The notes under the pieces are model-generated. The model made no database searches, had not been told where the DNA came from, and saw nothing but the letters and a program-made list of their open reading frames with translations. From contig JALTGP010000271.1 of assembly GCA_027076905.1 (NCBI GenBank), forward strand, positions 1 through 48,576: a stretch of 48,576 nt of DNA. Reading direction: 5' to 3'. Below, piece by piece: positions 9,745 through 19,721 of this stretch. Position 1 is the first letter of the stretch, and every line of letters begins with the position of its first letter. The DNA is from Campylobacteraceae bacterium. GTDB taxonomy: Bacteria > Campylobacterota > Campylobacteria > Campylobacterales > Sulfurovaceae. The translations under genes were made by a program, and so were the position numbers.

Positions 9745-10308
9745 ATGTCCTTTTTCCCTGCATATTTCAGTTTAAACAATAAAAAAATTCTTCTAGTAGG
9801 TGGTGGCTATATTGCCCTAGAGAAGCTAGAAAAACTGGTTGATTTCACCCATAATATCACCATAATTTCAAAAGAGTTTTCATCCGACTTCTCTGCTTTT
9901 GCAACCAAGCATAAAATAGGAATACAAAAACGTCCCTACAGCGTAGGAGATATTAATGGTTTTGATATTGTTATTGTGGCTACAGATACCGTCACTTTGC
10001 ACCAAGAGATTTTTCAAGAGAGTAGAGATAGCCGTATTTTGGTCAACTCAGTAGATGACACCGCCTATTGTGACTTTATCTTCCCCTCCTATGTCAAAAA
10101 TGGGGATTTAACCATCTCCATATCCACTAGTGGTGCTTCTCCTGCTCTAGCTAAACGTCTCCGTCTCTACATAGAAAAGCTTATCCCTTCAAATATCGGA
10201 GAGTTTTTAAAAGAGATGAAAGGATTACGCAAAACAATGCCAAAAGGTAAAGAGCGTATGCAGTTTTTTGAGAAAAAAACAGATGAGTTTATAGATAAAA
10301 ATCTATAG
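9745..10308 (+). CDS. Precorrin-2 dehydrogenase/sirohydrochlorin ferrochelatase (CysG N-terminal type)
   Basis: FFPAYFSLNNKKILLVGGGYIALEKLEKL, STSGASPALAKRLR motifs. Confidence 0.88.
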   Translation: MSFFPAYFSLNNKKILLVGGGYIALEKLEKLVDFTHNITIISKEFSSDFSAFATKHKIGIQKRPYSVGDINGFDIVIVATDTVTLHQEIFQESRDSRILVNSVDDTAYCDFIFPSYVKNGDLTISISTSGASPALAKRLRLYIEKLIPSNIGEFLKEMKGLRKTMPKGKERMQFFEKKTDEFIDKNL

Positions 10309-10324
10309 ACTCTTTGGAGTAGCA

Positions 10325-10882
10325 TTAAAATTTTATACTCTTAAAAAAATCTCTAACATACTCATAGCCTGAATAGAGCGTAAGGGCAACAGCCAACCAA
10401 AGAAGCTCATTGCCTCCTACCCAGTTCATAAGCAAAAATCCAATGGCAATCATCTGAACTACAGTTTTGACCTTCCCCATCCATGAGGCAGAGATATCTA
10501 TCCCCTCGGCTACAGCAGAGACACGAAGCCCTGTAATAAACAGCTCACGGGTGATAATTAAAAATACTGCCCAAGGAGAAGCAGAACCTATCATCATAAG
10601 ACCTAAAAATCCTGCTAGGGTTAACATCTTGTCAGCTAAGGGGTCAAGTATCTTTCCCATAGTCGTAATTTGATTAAAGGTACGGGCAATATAGCCATCA
10701 AAAAAATCCGTAGCAGAGGCTAAGACAAAAATAAAGGCTGCGGCGTAGTTAAGCCATGAGGGGTGAATTCCCTTAAAAATTTCAGCATCTTGATTGACCA
10801 AGAGCATAAACATTACAGGGGCTAAAAGTAGGCGGATAAACGCTAGGATATTGGGGATATTTACAATTTTGTTATTTTGCAT
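10325..10882 (-). CDS. pgsA: CDP-diacylglycerol--glycerol-3-phosphate 3-phosphatidyltransferase
   Basis: NIPNILAFIRLLLAPVMF and ASATDFFDGYIARTFNQITTMGKILDPLADK (CDP-alcohol phosphatidyltransferase motif). Start trimmed to Met at 10882; the longer track ORF to 10963 runs into the repeat. Confidence 0.92.
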   Translation of the reverse strand: MQNNKIVNIPNILAFIRLLLAPVMFMLLVNQDAEIFKGIHPSWLNYAAAFIFVLASATDFFDGYIARTFNQITTMGKILDPLADKMLTLAGFLGLMMIGSASPWAVFLIITRELFITGLRVSAVAEGIDISASWMGKVKTVVQMIAIGFLLMNWVGGNELLWLAVALTLYSGYEYVRDFFKSIKF

Positions 10883-10897
10883 AATAGATTTCCTCTC

Positions 10898-10992
10898 TAG
10901 GGTGTTGTCCCCGATAACACCGTCAAAATAATTTTTAGATGGTTTTATATATAAAATATCCATAACACAGTGTTGTCGGGGACAACACCCTA
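10898..10992. repeat. REPIN-like element: two inverted GTGTTGTC-NNN-GAYAACAC palindromes
   Basis: 10898-10920 TAGGGTGTTGTCCCCGATAACAC and 10970-10992 GTGTTGTCGGGGACAACACCCTA are reverse complements at 22/23 positions, each itself a hairpin. Confidence 0.75.
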
Positions 10993-11004
10993 CGGATTTG
11001 ATAT

Positions 11005-11784
11005 TTATCTAAAAGTCGTCCCACCATCAACCACAAGGGTCTGACCTGTAACCCATGAAGCCTCATCGGTACACAAAAAATAGACAGCACCTGCTATATC
11101 TTCAGGGCTTCCCATTCGGTTAACTGCTGAACGCTTAATTGTTTCTGCTTTGACCTCTTCATAATTTGTAAACGCTTTAAGTGCATCGGTATCAATTGGT
11201 CCACCACTTATAGCATTGACTCTAATTCCCATATCTCCGAGCTCCACAGCAGCGTAACGGCTCATCGCCTCCACGGCTGCCTTGTTCGTTCCATGACCTG
11301 CATAGTTGTCAATGTATATAAGATTTCCAGTAGAACTTAATGTGACAATTGAGCCACCACCTACTTTTTGCATACGAGTAGCTGACTCTTGAGAACCACG
11401 AACAAATGCACCAACGGTTGCAGTATATATATTTTGAAGCCCTCTGGCAGGACGAAGCTTCATAAACTTACCATAGCCACCCACCACAGGACGACCATAA
11501 ATCATCGCGTTACTTACAAAAAAGTCAATACGGTCAAAATCTTTATCTATTGCTAAAAAAAGTGGTTTAAACTCATCAAGTTCCAAAATATTAAGAGGAT
11601 ATGCCATGGCTTTAATACCATATCTACGCTCTAAATCAATGGCTATCTCATTGGCAATATCAACATTTGAGTTATAAGTAAATGCGATATTTACTCCTTG
11701 ACTAGCAAATTTTTCTGCAATCGCTTTACCTATCCCTTTTGTAGCACCTGTAATAACTAATGTTTTACCTCTGTTACTCGACAT
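11005..11784 (-). CDS. SDR-family oxidoreductase, FabL-like enoyl-ACP reductase
   Basis: TGATKGIGKAIA, Y-x6-K (YAGHGTNK), GGPIDTDALKAFTN and VDGG tail, resembling Bacillus FabL. Confidence 0.75.
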   Translation of the reverse strand: MSSNRGKTLVITGATKGIGKAIAEKFASQGVNIAFTYNSNVDIANEIAIDLERRYGIKAMAYPLNILELDEFKPLFLAIDKDFDRIDFFVSNAMIYGRPVVGGYGKFMKLRPARGLQNIYTATVGAFVRGSQESATRMQKVGGGSIVTLSSTGNLIYIDNYAGHGTNKAAVEAMSRYAAVELGDMGIRVNAISGGPIDTDALKAFTNYEEVKAETIKRSAVNRMGSPEDIAGAVYFLCTDEASWVTGQTLVVDGGTTFR

Positions 11785-12678
11785 CTACGCTCCTACTATA
11801 TTATAATTTTTCATAACGGATTCTATCTTTTTCATATTCTCTACAGACGGCTGAATCAACGGCAATCTATACTCCAATGTATCAATCAAACCTGCGATAT
11901 ACATTGCTGCTTTAATAGGTATGGGGTTACTCTCACAGAACATCACTTTATTAATAGGATAAAGTTTATCATTAATCTCTTTGGAGGCTTTAAAATCCCC
12001 TTTAAGTGCAAAATGTACCAACTGGGCTTTTAGGTCAGGTAATAAATTTGAGGTAACCGAGGTAATCCCTTTTCCCCCATTGGCTAAGATAGGGTAATCA
12101 ATCGCATCATCCCCTGAAAATAGATAGAGTTCAGGACATTTTGATAAAAGCTCAACGCTTCTTTCAATTGAACCTGTTGCCTCCTTAATTCCATAAATAT
12201 TAGGCACATCATCAAAGAGCCTACAGACCGTATCAGCTAAAATATCCACCCCCGTTCGTCCAGGTACATTGTAAAGCATAAAAGGAAGATCTACAGAAGA
12301 AGCAATCTCTTTATAATGTTGATAAAGACCCTCTTGGCTCGGTTTGTTATAGTATGGGCTTACTGAAAAAATAGCATCTACCCCAATTTTCTCTGCATGT
12401 TTTGCAATCTCTATGGCTTCATGAGTAGCATTACTTCCTGCTCCTGCAAGTACTTTAGTATTGCTTCCTTTACATACCTCTACAGCAATCTCAATACATC
12501 TCCTATGCTCATCATGTGTCAGTGTGGCACTCTCGCCCGTAGTTCCCACGGGACAGATGGCATCAATACCATTATTAATCTGTCGAGTGATTAGTTTTGC
12601 AAATGTTGCTTCATCAAGTGTTCCATTTTTAAATGGGGTAATCAGTGCGGTTGAGGCACCCGTAATTAAATTACTCAT
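11785..12678 (-). CDS. dapA: 4-hydroxy-tetrahydrodipicolinate synthase
   Basis: GASTALITPFKNG, PVGTTGESATLTHDEH, MLYNVPGRTG, GIKEATG motifs. Confidence 0.97.
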   Translation of the reverse strand: MSNLITGASTALITPFKNGTLDEATFAKLITRQINNGIDAICPVGTTGESATLTHDEHRRCIEIAVEVCKGSNTKVLAGAGSNATHEAIEIAKHAEKIGVDAIFSVSPYYNKPSQEGLYQHYKEIASSVDLPFMLYNVPGRTGVDILADTVCRLFDDVPNIYGIKEATGSIERSVELLSKCPELYLFSGDDAIDYPILANGGKGITSVTSNLLPDLKAQLVHFALKGDFKASKEINDKLYPINKVMFCESNPIPIKAAMYIAGLIDTLEYRLPLIQPSVENMKKIESVMKNYNIVGA

Positions 12679-13991
12679 TTGGTTTCCTGTTTACTCTTTC
12701 TGAGTATTAATGTTGTTGTAAGATCATGATTGAAATACTTCTTTGCTATCTCTGTGACCATTTTAGGTGTAATTTTAGCCAAATTCTCTTCATATTTTAG
12801 TAAAGGCTCTAAATTTCCTCTGACCAAATAAGATCCAAAAAGAGAATTGATACTAGCAGAGTTTTCAAGTGAGTAGATAAAATCTGCCTTGGTATTAATT
12901 TTAACTTTTTCTAGCTCCTCTTGGGTCACATCTCCACTTTTTAGCTTCTCTATCTCTTTGAGAATCTCTTTTTCTAAATCCTCAATTTTAACATCTGGGT
13001 TGGCTAACCCCATAAACATAAAAATCCCTTCATCGGTAAGCTCCATATTGTAACCATAGACAGAGTTTGCCATCTGCTTTTTATCAATAATCTCTTTGTG
13101 AAGACGAGAGCTTTTTCCTGAACTCAGAAGCTCTGAAATAGCAGAGAGTACCACTTGGTCTTTATGCTCAAAATTAGGAATAGGATAGGCTATGGCAATG
13201 GTATCAATTGTGTTATTTGCTTTCATAAGCTCTTTACGAATAGCTCCATCTCGTTTTGGCTCAACAGGATTACATTTTGGTACGGTAACTTTGTTCTCTA
13301 TCTTACCAAACTTCTCTTTGGCAATTTTAAACACTTCATTTTCATCAATATCACCTGAAACTACTAAAATAGCATTATTGGGCTGATAATATTTTGAGTG
13401 AAACTCTTTGATATCATCAATTGTCCATGTCTGAATATCATTCATAAACCCAATGGGTGTCCAGTGGTAAGGATGTGCCACATAATGGGTATTAAAAAGT
13501 CGAAATTGGAGATATCCAATAGGAGGATTATCTGTTCGTACCCGTCTCTCTTCTGCAACTACTTTACGCTCTACTTGAAACTCCTCATCTTTGAGATTTA
13601 AATTCTCCATCAACTCGGCAAAAAGCTCCACTGAGGTCTCTAAATTCTTAGAAGAAGATTTAATATAGTAGTGGGTATAGTCAAAACTGGTCGATGCGTT
13701 ATTGACAGCCCCTTTCGATTTTACTATTTTATCAAACTCTCCTGCTTCAAGGTTTTTGGTAGATTTAAAGTTCAAATGCTCTAACATATGAGCAATACCA
13801 CTCTTTCCCATCACCTCATTTCGGCTTCCTACTTTATAAAAGATATCCGTGGTAATGACATGAGAGCCATTTTTCATCGGTACTACGACAATTTCTAAAC
13901 CATTATCCAGTTTTTTACTATGGTATTGGGGTAATGAGTTTGCCATTAAAAGTCCTCCTGTTATTATCATTAATACTATTTTTTTTATCAT
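12675..13991 (-). CDS. M16 family zinc peptidase
   Basis: Inverted zinc motif HMLEHLNF; NAILVVSGDI; start trimmed to MIKKIVLMIITGG (signal peptide). Confidence 0.9.
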   Translation of the reverse strand: MIKKIVLMIITGGLLMANSLPQYHSKKLDNGLEIVVVPMKNGSHVITTDIFYKVGSRNEVMGKSGIAHMLEHLNFKSTKNLEAGEFDKIVKSKGAVNNASTSFDYTHYYIKSSSKNLETSVELFAELMENLNLKDEEFQVERKVVAEERRVRTDNPPIGYLQFRLFNTHYVAHPYHWTPIGFMNDIQTWTIDDIKEFHSKYYQPNNAILVVSGDIDENEVFKIAKEKFGKIENKVTVPKCNPVEPKRDGAIRKELMKANNTIDTIAIAYPIPNFEHKDQVVLSAISELLSSGKSSRLHKEIIDKKQMANSVYGYNMELTDEGIFMFMGLANPDVKIEDLEKEILKEIEKLKSGDVTQEELEKVKINTKADFIYSLENSASINSLFGSYLVRGNLEPLLKYEENLAKITPKMVTEIAKKYFNHDLTTTLILRKSKQETK

Positions 13992-13992
13992 A

Positions 13993-15588
13993 TTAAGACT
14001 CATGTGTCTCAATAAACGACTCATAATCACCCTCGAAATCAATAATAGAACCATCACTATCTATTTTAATAATACGATTGGCAAAAGCATCAATTAACTC
14101 TCTATCATGAGAGACACAGATGACCCCACCTTTGTAGTTGTGTAACGCTTCACCTAAGGCAATAATCGCTTCTAAATCTAAGTGGTTGTTAGGCTCATCA
14201 AGAACTAAGAAGTTCGCACTGTCCATCATCATTTTAGAGAGCATAACTCGATGCTTCTCTCCTCCTGAACATGCACCAACCTCTTTGCTCTGATCCTCAC
14301 CTGAAAAGAGCATACGCCCTAGACATTTTCGAATCTCATCAATGTGCCATTTTGGGTCATGACCTTGAATCCACTCATAGAGCTTTTCTCTTCCCACTAC
14401 CAAATCTGTAGCATTCTGAGGAAAATAAGTTGTTGTTACAGTCTGACCCCAATTAAATGAACCATTATCTGCTTTAATTTTTTCCATAATAATCTCTAAA
14501 AGGGTTGATTTCCCAACCCCATTTCCACCAATAATAGCAATTTTATCTGTCCCCTCCACTTTAAAAGAGATATCGGTAAAGACCTCCAAAGAATCGTAAG
14601 ATTTTCCAAGATTTTTAACCTCTAAAATCTCATTTCCTAAATCTCTGTGAGGTTTAAACATAATAGAAGGGTCACGACGTGAAGAGAGTTGAATCTCCGA
14701 TACATCCAATTTATCAAGCTGTTTTTGACGAGAGGTTGCCTGTTTTGCTTTAGAGGCATTGGCAGAGAAACGGGCAATAAACTTCTCTAACTCCTCTTTC
14801 TCTTTTGAGGCTTTAGCATGGTCTACCTGTGCCTGTTTGGCAATAAGGTTGGCAGCGATATACCAATCATCATAATTTCCTGTAAACTCACGAATATTGG
14901 CAAAATCAAGGTCTAAAATATGCGTAACTACATTATTTAAAAAGTGTCTATCGTGAGAGATAACCACCATCACCCCTTCGTGACGTTTCAACTCTCTCTC
15001 CAACCACGCAATGGTCTCAATATCAAGGGAGTTAGTAGGCTCATCGAGCAGAAGAATATCTGGCTTTAAAAAAAGAACCTGTGCCAGAAGAATCTTTACC
15101 TTATCTCCACCTGTCAGCGATGACATAAGATTGCCATGCGTATCAGAGGGAAACCCAAGTGCTTCAAGGAGTTTTTCTATTTTGACATCAGACTCATAGG
15201 TGGGGTCTTCATCGGCACATATCATCTCTAACTCTCCAAGACGGTCATTGACTTTATCATCTTCAAAGTCACCCGTCATATAGAGTTCTTCTTTCTCTTT
15301 TTGAGCATCATATAGTTTTTTGTTTCCATAGAGTACAGAATCACTCAACGTAAAATCTTCAAATGCATAATGGTTTTGACTCAAAACACCCATTTTTAGA
15401 CTCGGTTGAATCTGAACCACGCCATCTGTTTGCTCTAATTCACCTGCTAAAATCTTTAAAAATGTAGACTTTCCTGCCCCATTTGCTCCAATGAGACCAT
15501 AACGTTTTCCACCATCCAATGTGATGCTAATTTTATCAAAAAGTACTCTTTTTCCATATCTCTGTACGATATTTACTGTGCTTAACAT
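13993..15588 (-). CDS. ABC-F family ATPase (YbiT-like)
   Basis: Two ABC domains with Walker A (GANGAGKST, GGNGVGKST), signature and Walker B motifs, no TM. Confidence 0.92.
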   Translation of the reverse strand: MLSTVNIVQRYGKRVLFDKISITLDGGKRYGLIGANGAGKSTFLKILAGELEQTDGVVQIQPSLKMGVLSQNHYAFEDFTLSDSVLYGNKKLYDAQKEKEELYMTGDFEDDKVNDRLGELEMICADEDPTYESDVKIEKLLEALGFPSDTHGNLMSSLTGGDKVKILLAQVLFLKPDILLLDEPTNSLDIETIAWLERELKRHEGVMVVISHDRHFLNNVVTHILDLDFANIREFTGNYDDWYIAANLIAKQAQVDHAKASKEKEELEKFIARFSANASKAKQATSRQKQLDKLDVSEIQLSSRRDPSIMFKPHRDLGNEILEVKNLGKSYDSLEVFTDISFKVEGTDKIAIIGGNGVGKSTLLEIIMEKIKADNGSFNWGQTVTTTYFPQNATDLVVGREKLYEWIQGHDPKWHIDEIRKCLGRMLFSGEDQSKEVGACSGGEKHRVMLSKMMMDSANFLVLDEPNNHLDLEAIIALGEALHNYKGGVICVSHDRELIDAFANRIIKIDSDGSIIDFEGDYESFIETHES

Positions 15589-15787
15589 TTGCTCTTTACC
15601 TGCTTACTAAAATAATTTCGGCATTTTAACATAAGGTTGCTAAGTAATGGTACAGTTATCTTCTTAGTTCTTAATAAAAATTATATTTTAACATTTTATA
15701 TTAAAATATATTATAATTTAACACAACTTTTATCTTTTTAATGTTAAAATTAGTTATAAAAAATTAATCACAAGGGGGTATTACAGC

Positions 15788-16552
15788 ATGATTATAGATA
15801 AAATTATTGTCTCACAAGAGAGTTATTGTAGTAAGAATAGGTATGATATCATCTACTCAAATAAGAAGTATATAGAGAAGCTCTTTTCTCAAGGAGTCAC
15901 TCCTGATAATATCTCTGAATCCGCACTAAAAAGCTACTATGCTCATATCTATTTTCTTCAGGTAAAAAATGGAGGATTTTCTAAGCTTGATGAGAAAATT
16001 GGAACAAAAATCACCATACTCTACTATATAAAAGATGGATTAAAATCCATTGGAGCCACTAAAAATATCAATCTATTTGAGCAATATCTTGATGCCAAGG
16101 AGAAACAGGAGACCCAAAACTATAAAATATTTGATAAACTCTTTACCTATATTAATAATCAAGAAGACGTCTTACAACTCAATACCAATTGGCTCAAAGA
16201 GAACAAAAAGTTGGCAATTAGCAAAAAGCATCATCTCACTAATAGTTATAGGAGTAATTTAGAAATTTTTCAAGAGAATCAAAAAAAAATAAATGTCAAG
16301 ATACTAAAAAAACTCTGTAAAATAGCTAATGAGGAGTATCTTCGCATCACCTCATACGACCAAAATAATCTATATATGAACTCTTGTCACTTCAAAACCA
16401 TACACTCCTATTTTTATATGATAAAAGAGAAAGAGAGATATGTTATGTACAACAGTTTTACAAAAAAAGAGGTATCAAGTGTTCTGATAAAAGGAGAAGA
16501 TGCAGAGAAAAAAAGATTTTTCTCCACTTTATGGCATAAATTTATAGCTTAA
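15788..16552 (+). CDS. DUF4375/DMP19-like hypothetical protein
   Basis: ALKSYYAHIYFLQVKNGGFSKLDEKIG...GLKSIGA resembles the DMP19 family core (NGGF, IGA). Confidence 0.45.
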   Translation: MIIDKIIVSQESYCSKNRYDIIYSNKKYIEKLFSQGVTPDNISESALKSYYAHIYFLQVKNGGFSKLDEKIGTKITILYYIKDGLKSIGATKNINLFEQYLDAKEKQETQNYKIFDKLFTYINNQEDVLQLNTNWLKENKKLAISKKHHLTNSYRSNLEIFQENQKKINVKILKKLCKIANEEYLRITSYDQNNLYMNSCHFKTIHSYFYMIKEKERYVMYNSFTKKEVSSVLIKGEDAEKKRFFSTLWHKFIA

Positions 16553-16568
16553 AACAAGAAGGTAAAGA

Positions 16569-18455
16569 TTACCCTTCAATATAATTTTTAAGCTTACGCC
16601 CTACTCTTGGATGTTTTAGCTTTTTAATTGCAGAGGACTCTATCTGTCGCACACGCTCACGAGTGACAGACAACTCTTTTCCAATCTCTTCGAGCGTTCG
16701 ATCACTCTCATCAGTAAGAAGACCAAAACGCATGCGAATAACTGCTTTTTCTCGCTCGTTAAGTTGGTCAAGTACTTCATCAATTTGATTATTTAAATCA
16801 TCTCTGAGAACTGCCTCTGATGGACTCATTGTGGTTTTATCCTCGATAAAATCACCAAATCTTCCATCATCCTCATCCCCCACAGGGGTCTCTAAGCTTA
16901 CAGGCTCTTTGGTAATTTTAATAACATTTTTTACTTTGTCAACAGTTAAGCCTACTTCTCTAGCAATAGTATCTAAATCAGGCTCTTTTCCTGTTTCTTG
17001 AAGATTTTTACGAATAATTTTATTAATTCGATTAATTGTCTCAATCATATGAATAGGAATTCTAATGGTACGTGCTTGGTCAGCAATTGCCCGAGAGATA
17101 GCTTGGCGTATCCACCATGTGGCGTAAGTAGAGAACTTATACCCTTTTTGATACTCAAACTTATCAACTGCTTTCATCAGACCAATATTTCCCTCTTGGA
17201 TAAGGTCAAGAAATGGCAAACCACGGTTAGTATAACGCTTCGCAATAGAGACCACCAAACGCAAGTTAGATTTCGCCATTCGGGTTTTTGCTTTTTCACT
17301 CTTCTTTTTACCACGACGTATCTGATTTAAAATCTGAGCCAATTTTTCAGGGTCAAGGTCAAAACTGTCTTTACTCGCTTCTCTGGTCTCATAGAGTTTT
17401 TTAATCTCCACATAGGTACTTACCATGGTGGTTTCAGGTACAGAATCGGTAATATCCTCTTTGTCCATATCCAAGATATTACTCAATATCTTTTGGTGGT
17501 TATCTTTGAGAGAATCATTAAAAAGTGGCAGTTTATACTCCAATCTTTTTAACTCTTTATCAAACCCATCATCACTTTTTAGTGCAGTCTCCATCGCTTT
17601 AACCAACTCATTAATAAGCTTTGAAGTGGGTCCTAAATCTACCAATGCTAGTTTAAGTAGCTCCTTTTTAAATGCTACTTTCATATGCTCATGTAGAATT
17701 TTTTCTTTCTCAATCTCAGAAGAGTTAAGCAGTATATCCAACTCATCTTGAGACTTTAACCAATCTTTTTTTGATTTTTCAAGAGATTTAAAACTGTCAA
17801 CAACCTGCTTAACACGCTTATCAACAACTTTTTTAGGAGATTTGACCACTACCTTTTGACTGCTATTCTCTGCACTCCCCTTAACCTCTTCGGACTTATC
17901 ATCTTTTGTGTCCTCTTCGGTCTCTTTTTCATCTTCAAAGCTTTTAAAAAGCTCTTTTACCCTTCGCTCACGGTTTAGAAGTGGCCCTTTATAGTTCAAA
18001 ATATACTCAATAAGATAAGGAACAGAACAGATAGCATCCAAGATAATATCCTCTCCCCCCTCAATCTCTCGACTTAAAAAAATCTCCTCTTCTTTAGTTA
18101 AAAGTGGTATTTTTCCCATCTCACGAAGGTACATACGAACAGGACTGTCCGAGCGACTCCACTCTAAAAGCTCTTTTTCTTTGAGATAATCAAACTCCTC
18201 TCCATCCCCTTGAGCACCTTGTTTCCGTATCGCTTCTATTCTTTTTTTCTCTAATTCAAAAAGGTGTTTTGAGTATTCAGAGGAGGTTAGGAGGGCGATT
18301 TTATGTTTTTCTGATAGTTTTAAGATTTTTCTTGTCTGTACAAGTGTTGGTTGCTTTTCAAACTCTTTTGCAAGATTTTCATAGGTAACAACATCACCTC
18401 TTTTACATGATGTAAAAATTTCTTCTAAGTTTTTATTGATATCTTTAGTAGCCAA
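16569..18455 (-). CDS. rpoD: RNA polymerase primary sigma factor
   Basis: Region 2 ([60 protein letters not shown]) and region 4 HTH. Confidence 0.97.
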   Translation of the reverse strand: MATKDINKNLEEIFTSCKRGDVVTYENLAKEFEKQPTLVQTRKILKLSEKHKIALLTSSEYSKHLFELEKKRIEAIRKQGAQGDGEEFDYLKEKELLEWSRSDSPVRMYLREMGKIPLLTKEEEIFLSREIEGGEDIILDAICSVPYLIEYILNYKGPLLNRERRVKELFKSFEDEKETEEDTKDDKSEEVKGSAENSSQKVVVKSPKKVVDKRVKQVVDSFKSLEKSKKDWLKSQDELDILLNSSEIEKEKILHEHMKVAFKKELLKLALVDLGPTSKLINELVKAMETALKSDDGFDKELKRLEYKLPLFNDSLKDNHQKILSNILDMDKEDITDSVPETTMVSTYVEIKKLYETREASKDSFDLDPEKLAQILNQIRRGKKKSEKAKTRMAKSNLRLVVSIAKRYTNRGLPFLDLIQEGNIGLMKAVDKFEYQKGYKFSTYATWWIRQAISRAIADQARTIRIPIHMIETINRINKIIRKNLQETGKEPDLDTIAREVGLTVDKVKNVIKITKEPVSLETPVGDEDDGRFGDFIEDKTTMSPSEAVLRDDLNNQIDEVLDQLNEREKAVIRMRFGLLTDESDRTLEEIGKELSVTRERVRQIESSAIKKLKHPRVGRKLKNYIEG

Positions 18456-18567
18456 AAGGACGACTCCTTGTTAAGTTATGTTGTTGGGTGATTTCTAAGG
18501 GTGGATTATACCGAAAAATCTATTTTGTTTAGATTAATCTTTCTCAAAATAGATATTTTTTGAGATA

Positions 18568-19161
18568 TTATGTAACAATTATCTCTTCTTGATTTTTAAG
18601 TAACAGAAGCAACTCATTGGGTTGACGCAGTTTTAATGTTTTTTCATGTTCAAAATTAAAATAAAGTCCACGCAATGCTCGATTAATCATCTCATGAGCA
18701 ATAAGAATAACCATCTTCTCATCTTTGATCGCCTCTAACCAAAATTTAAGACGCTTAGTTACTATTTCATAAGACTCTCCATTCTCTATCTGATAGTTCC
18801 ATTTGTCTGCCTCTCTTGCATTAAACTCTGTTACGTATTTGGTTTGACAAAAGGATTTTAGTTGCCCTTCAAAAATACCATAATCAAACTCCTCTATACG
18901 TTTATCAAAAATAATCTTATCTCTGTCTATATCAAGCTCATCACAGATAATAAAAGCAGTATCTCTTGCTCGACCTAAAGGGGAGGCGTAAATCTTAACC
19001 TCATCAAAATTGATAATATTATTACCCAGTTTTATCGCATTGGCTTTAGCTTGTGATTCTCCTTTTAATGTTAGTGAAGAGTTTTTTTTTCCTTGATAAC
19101 GACCCTCCAAATTCCATACCGTCTCTCCATGTCGCACCAAGAATATTGTGGGGTAGATCAT
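18568..19161 (-). CDS. Histidine phosphatase (phosphoglycerate mutase-like) family protein
   Basis: FLVRHGETVWNLEGRYQG motif. Confidence 0.9.
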   Translation of the reverse strand: MIYPTIFLVRHGETVWNLEGRYQGKKNSSLTLKGESQAKANAIKLGNNIINFDEVKIYASPLGRARDTAFIICDELDIDRDKIIFDKRIEEFDYGIFEGQLKSFCQTKYVTEFNAREADKWNYQIENGESYEIVTKRLKFWLEAIKDEKMVILIAHEMINRALRGLYFNFEHEKTLKLRQPNELLLLLKNQEEIIVT

Positions 19162-19721
19162 CTATCTCTCTTCGTAAAATGACCCATGGCATACCACATC
19201 GCACCAATAATAGAAAAAAGAACCAAAAATGGTACCCAAGGGTAGGTTTTAAAATACTCAAATAGAGTCTTGATCGTCTCCCCTGCATAAAATGAACTAA
19301 GCATAATTATGGTGACAAAAAAAGGCGAAGCAAAAAGATTATAAAATCCAAACTTTTTAAAATTATAACGAGAGAGTGCCATCGAGATAGGAATCAAAGT
19401 CTTAATTCCATAGAGAAACTTCTGTATAAAAATAGCCAACACCCCATATTTTCGCAAAATAAGTGTGGAGAGTGCAATTTTTCGTTTATGCTTTTCAAAG
19501 TAGGGCTTAATATCCTCTTTGTGATATCTCCCCAAATAGAAGAGAAACATATCTCCCATATAGTTAAAAAATGAGGCGATGCCTAAAGAGATAAGAAGGT
19601 TCATCTCACCCATATAAGAAAGAACTCCTGCAGCTGCCACCACCACCAAAGAGCCACCAAATGAGAAAAATGCCAGAGCCACATAGCCCCAAGTGCTTAA
19701 GTTTGTTAATGTATCTTCCAA
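19158..19721 (-). CDS. DedA family membrane protein
   Basis: GGSLVVVAAAGVLSYMGEMN, LGRYHKEDI, FGFYNLFASPFFV; multiple TM. Confidence 0.8.
   Translation of the reverse strand: MEDTLTNLSTWGYVALAFFSFGGSLVVVAAAGVLSYMGEMNLLISLGIASFFNYMGDMFLFYLGRYHKEDIKPYFEKHKRKIALSTLILRKYGVLAIFIQKFLYGIKTLIPISMALSRYNFKKFGFYNLFASPFFVTIIMLSSFYAGETIKTLFEYFKTYPWVPFLVLFSIIGAMWYAMGHFTKRDR

Noticed and set aside
10883-10963. Upstream extension of pgsA (MDILYIKPSKNYFDGVIGDNTLERKSI)
   Set aside because: Translation of the REPIN-like repeat; homology-like PgsA sequence starts at Met 10882.
13992-14057. N-terminal extension of the M16 peptidase ORF
   Set aside because: Overlaps the 3' end of the ABC-F gene; the signal peptide begins at MIKKIVLMIITGG (13991).
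17425-17751. 108-aa plus-strand ORF antisense to rpoD
   Set aside because: Overlaps well-supported rpoD; low-complexity Ser/Leu composition, no family resemblance.
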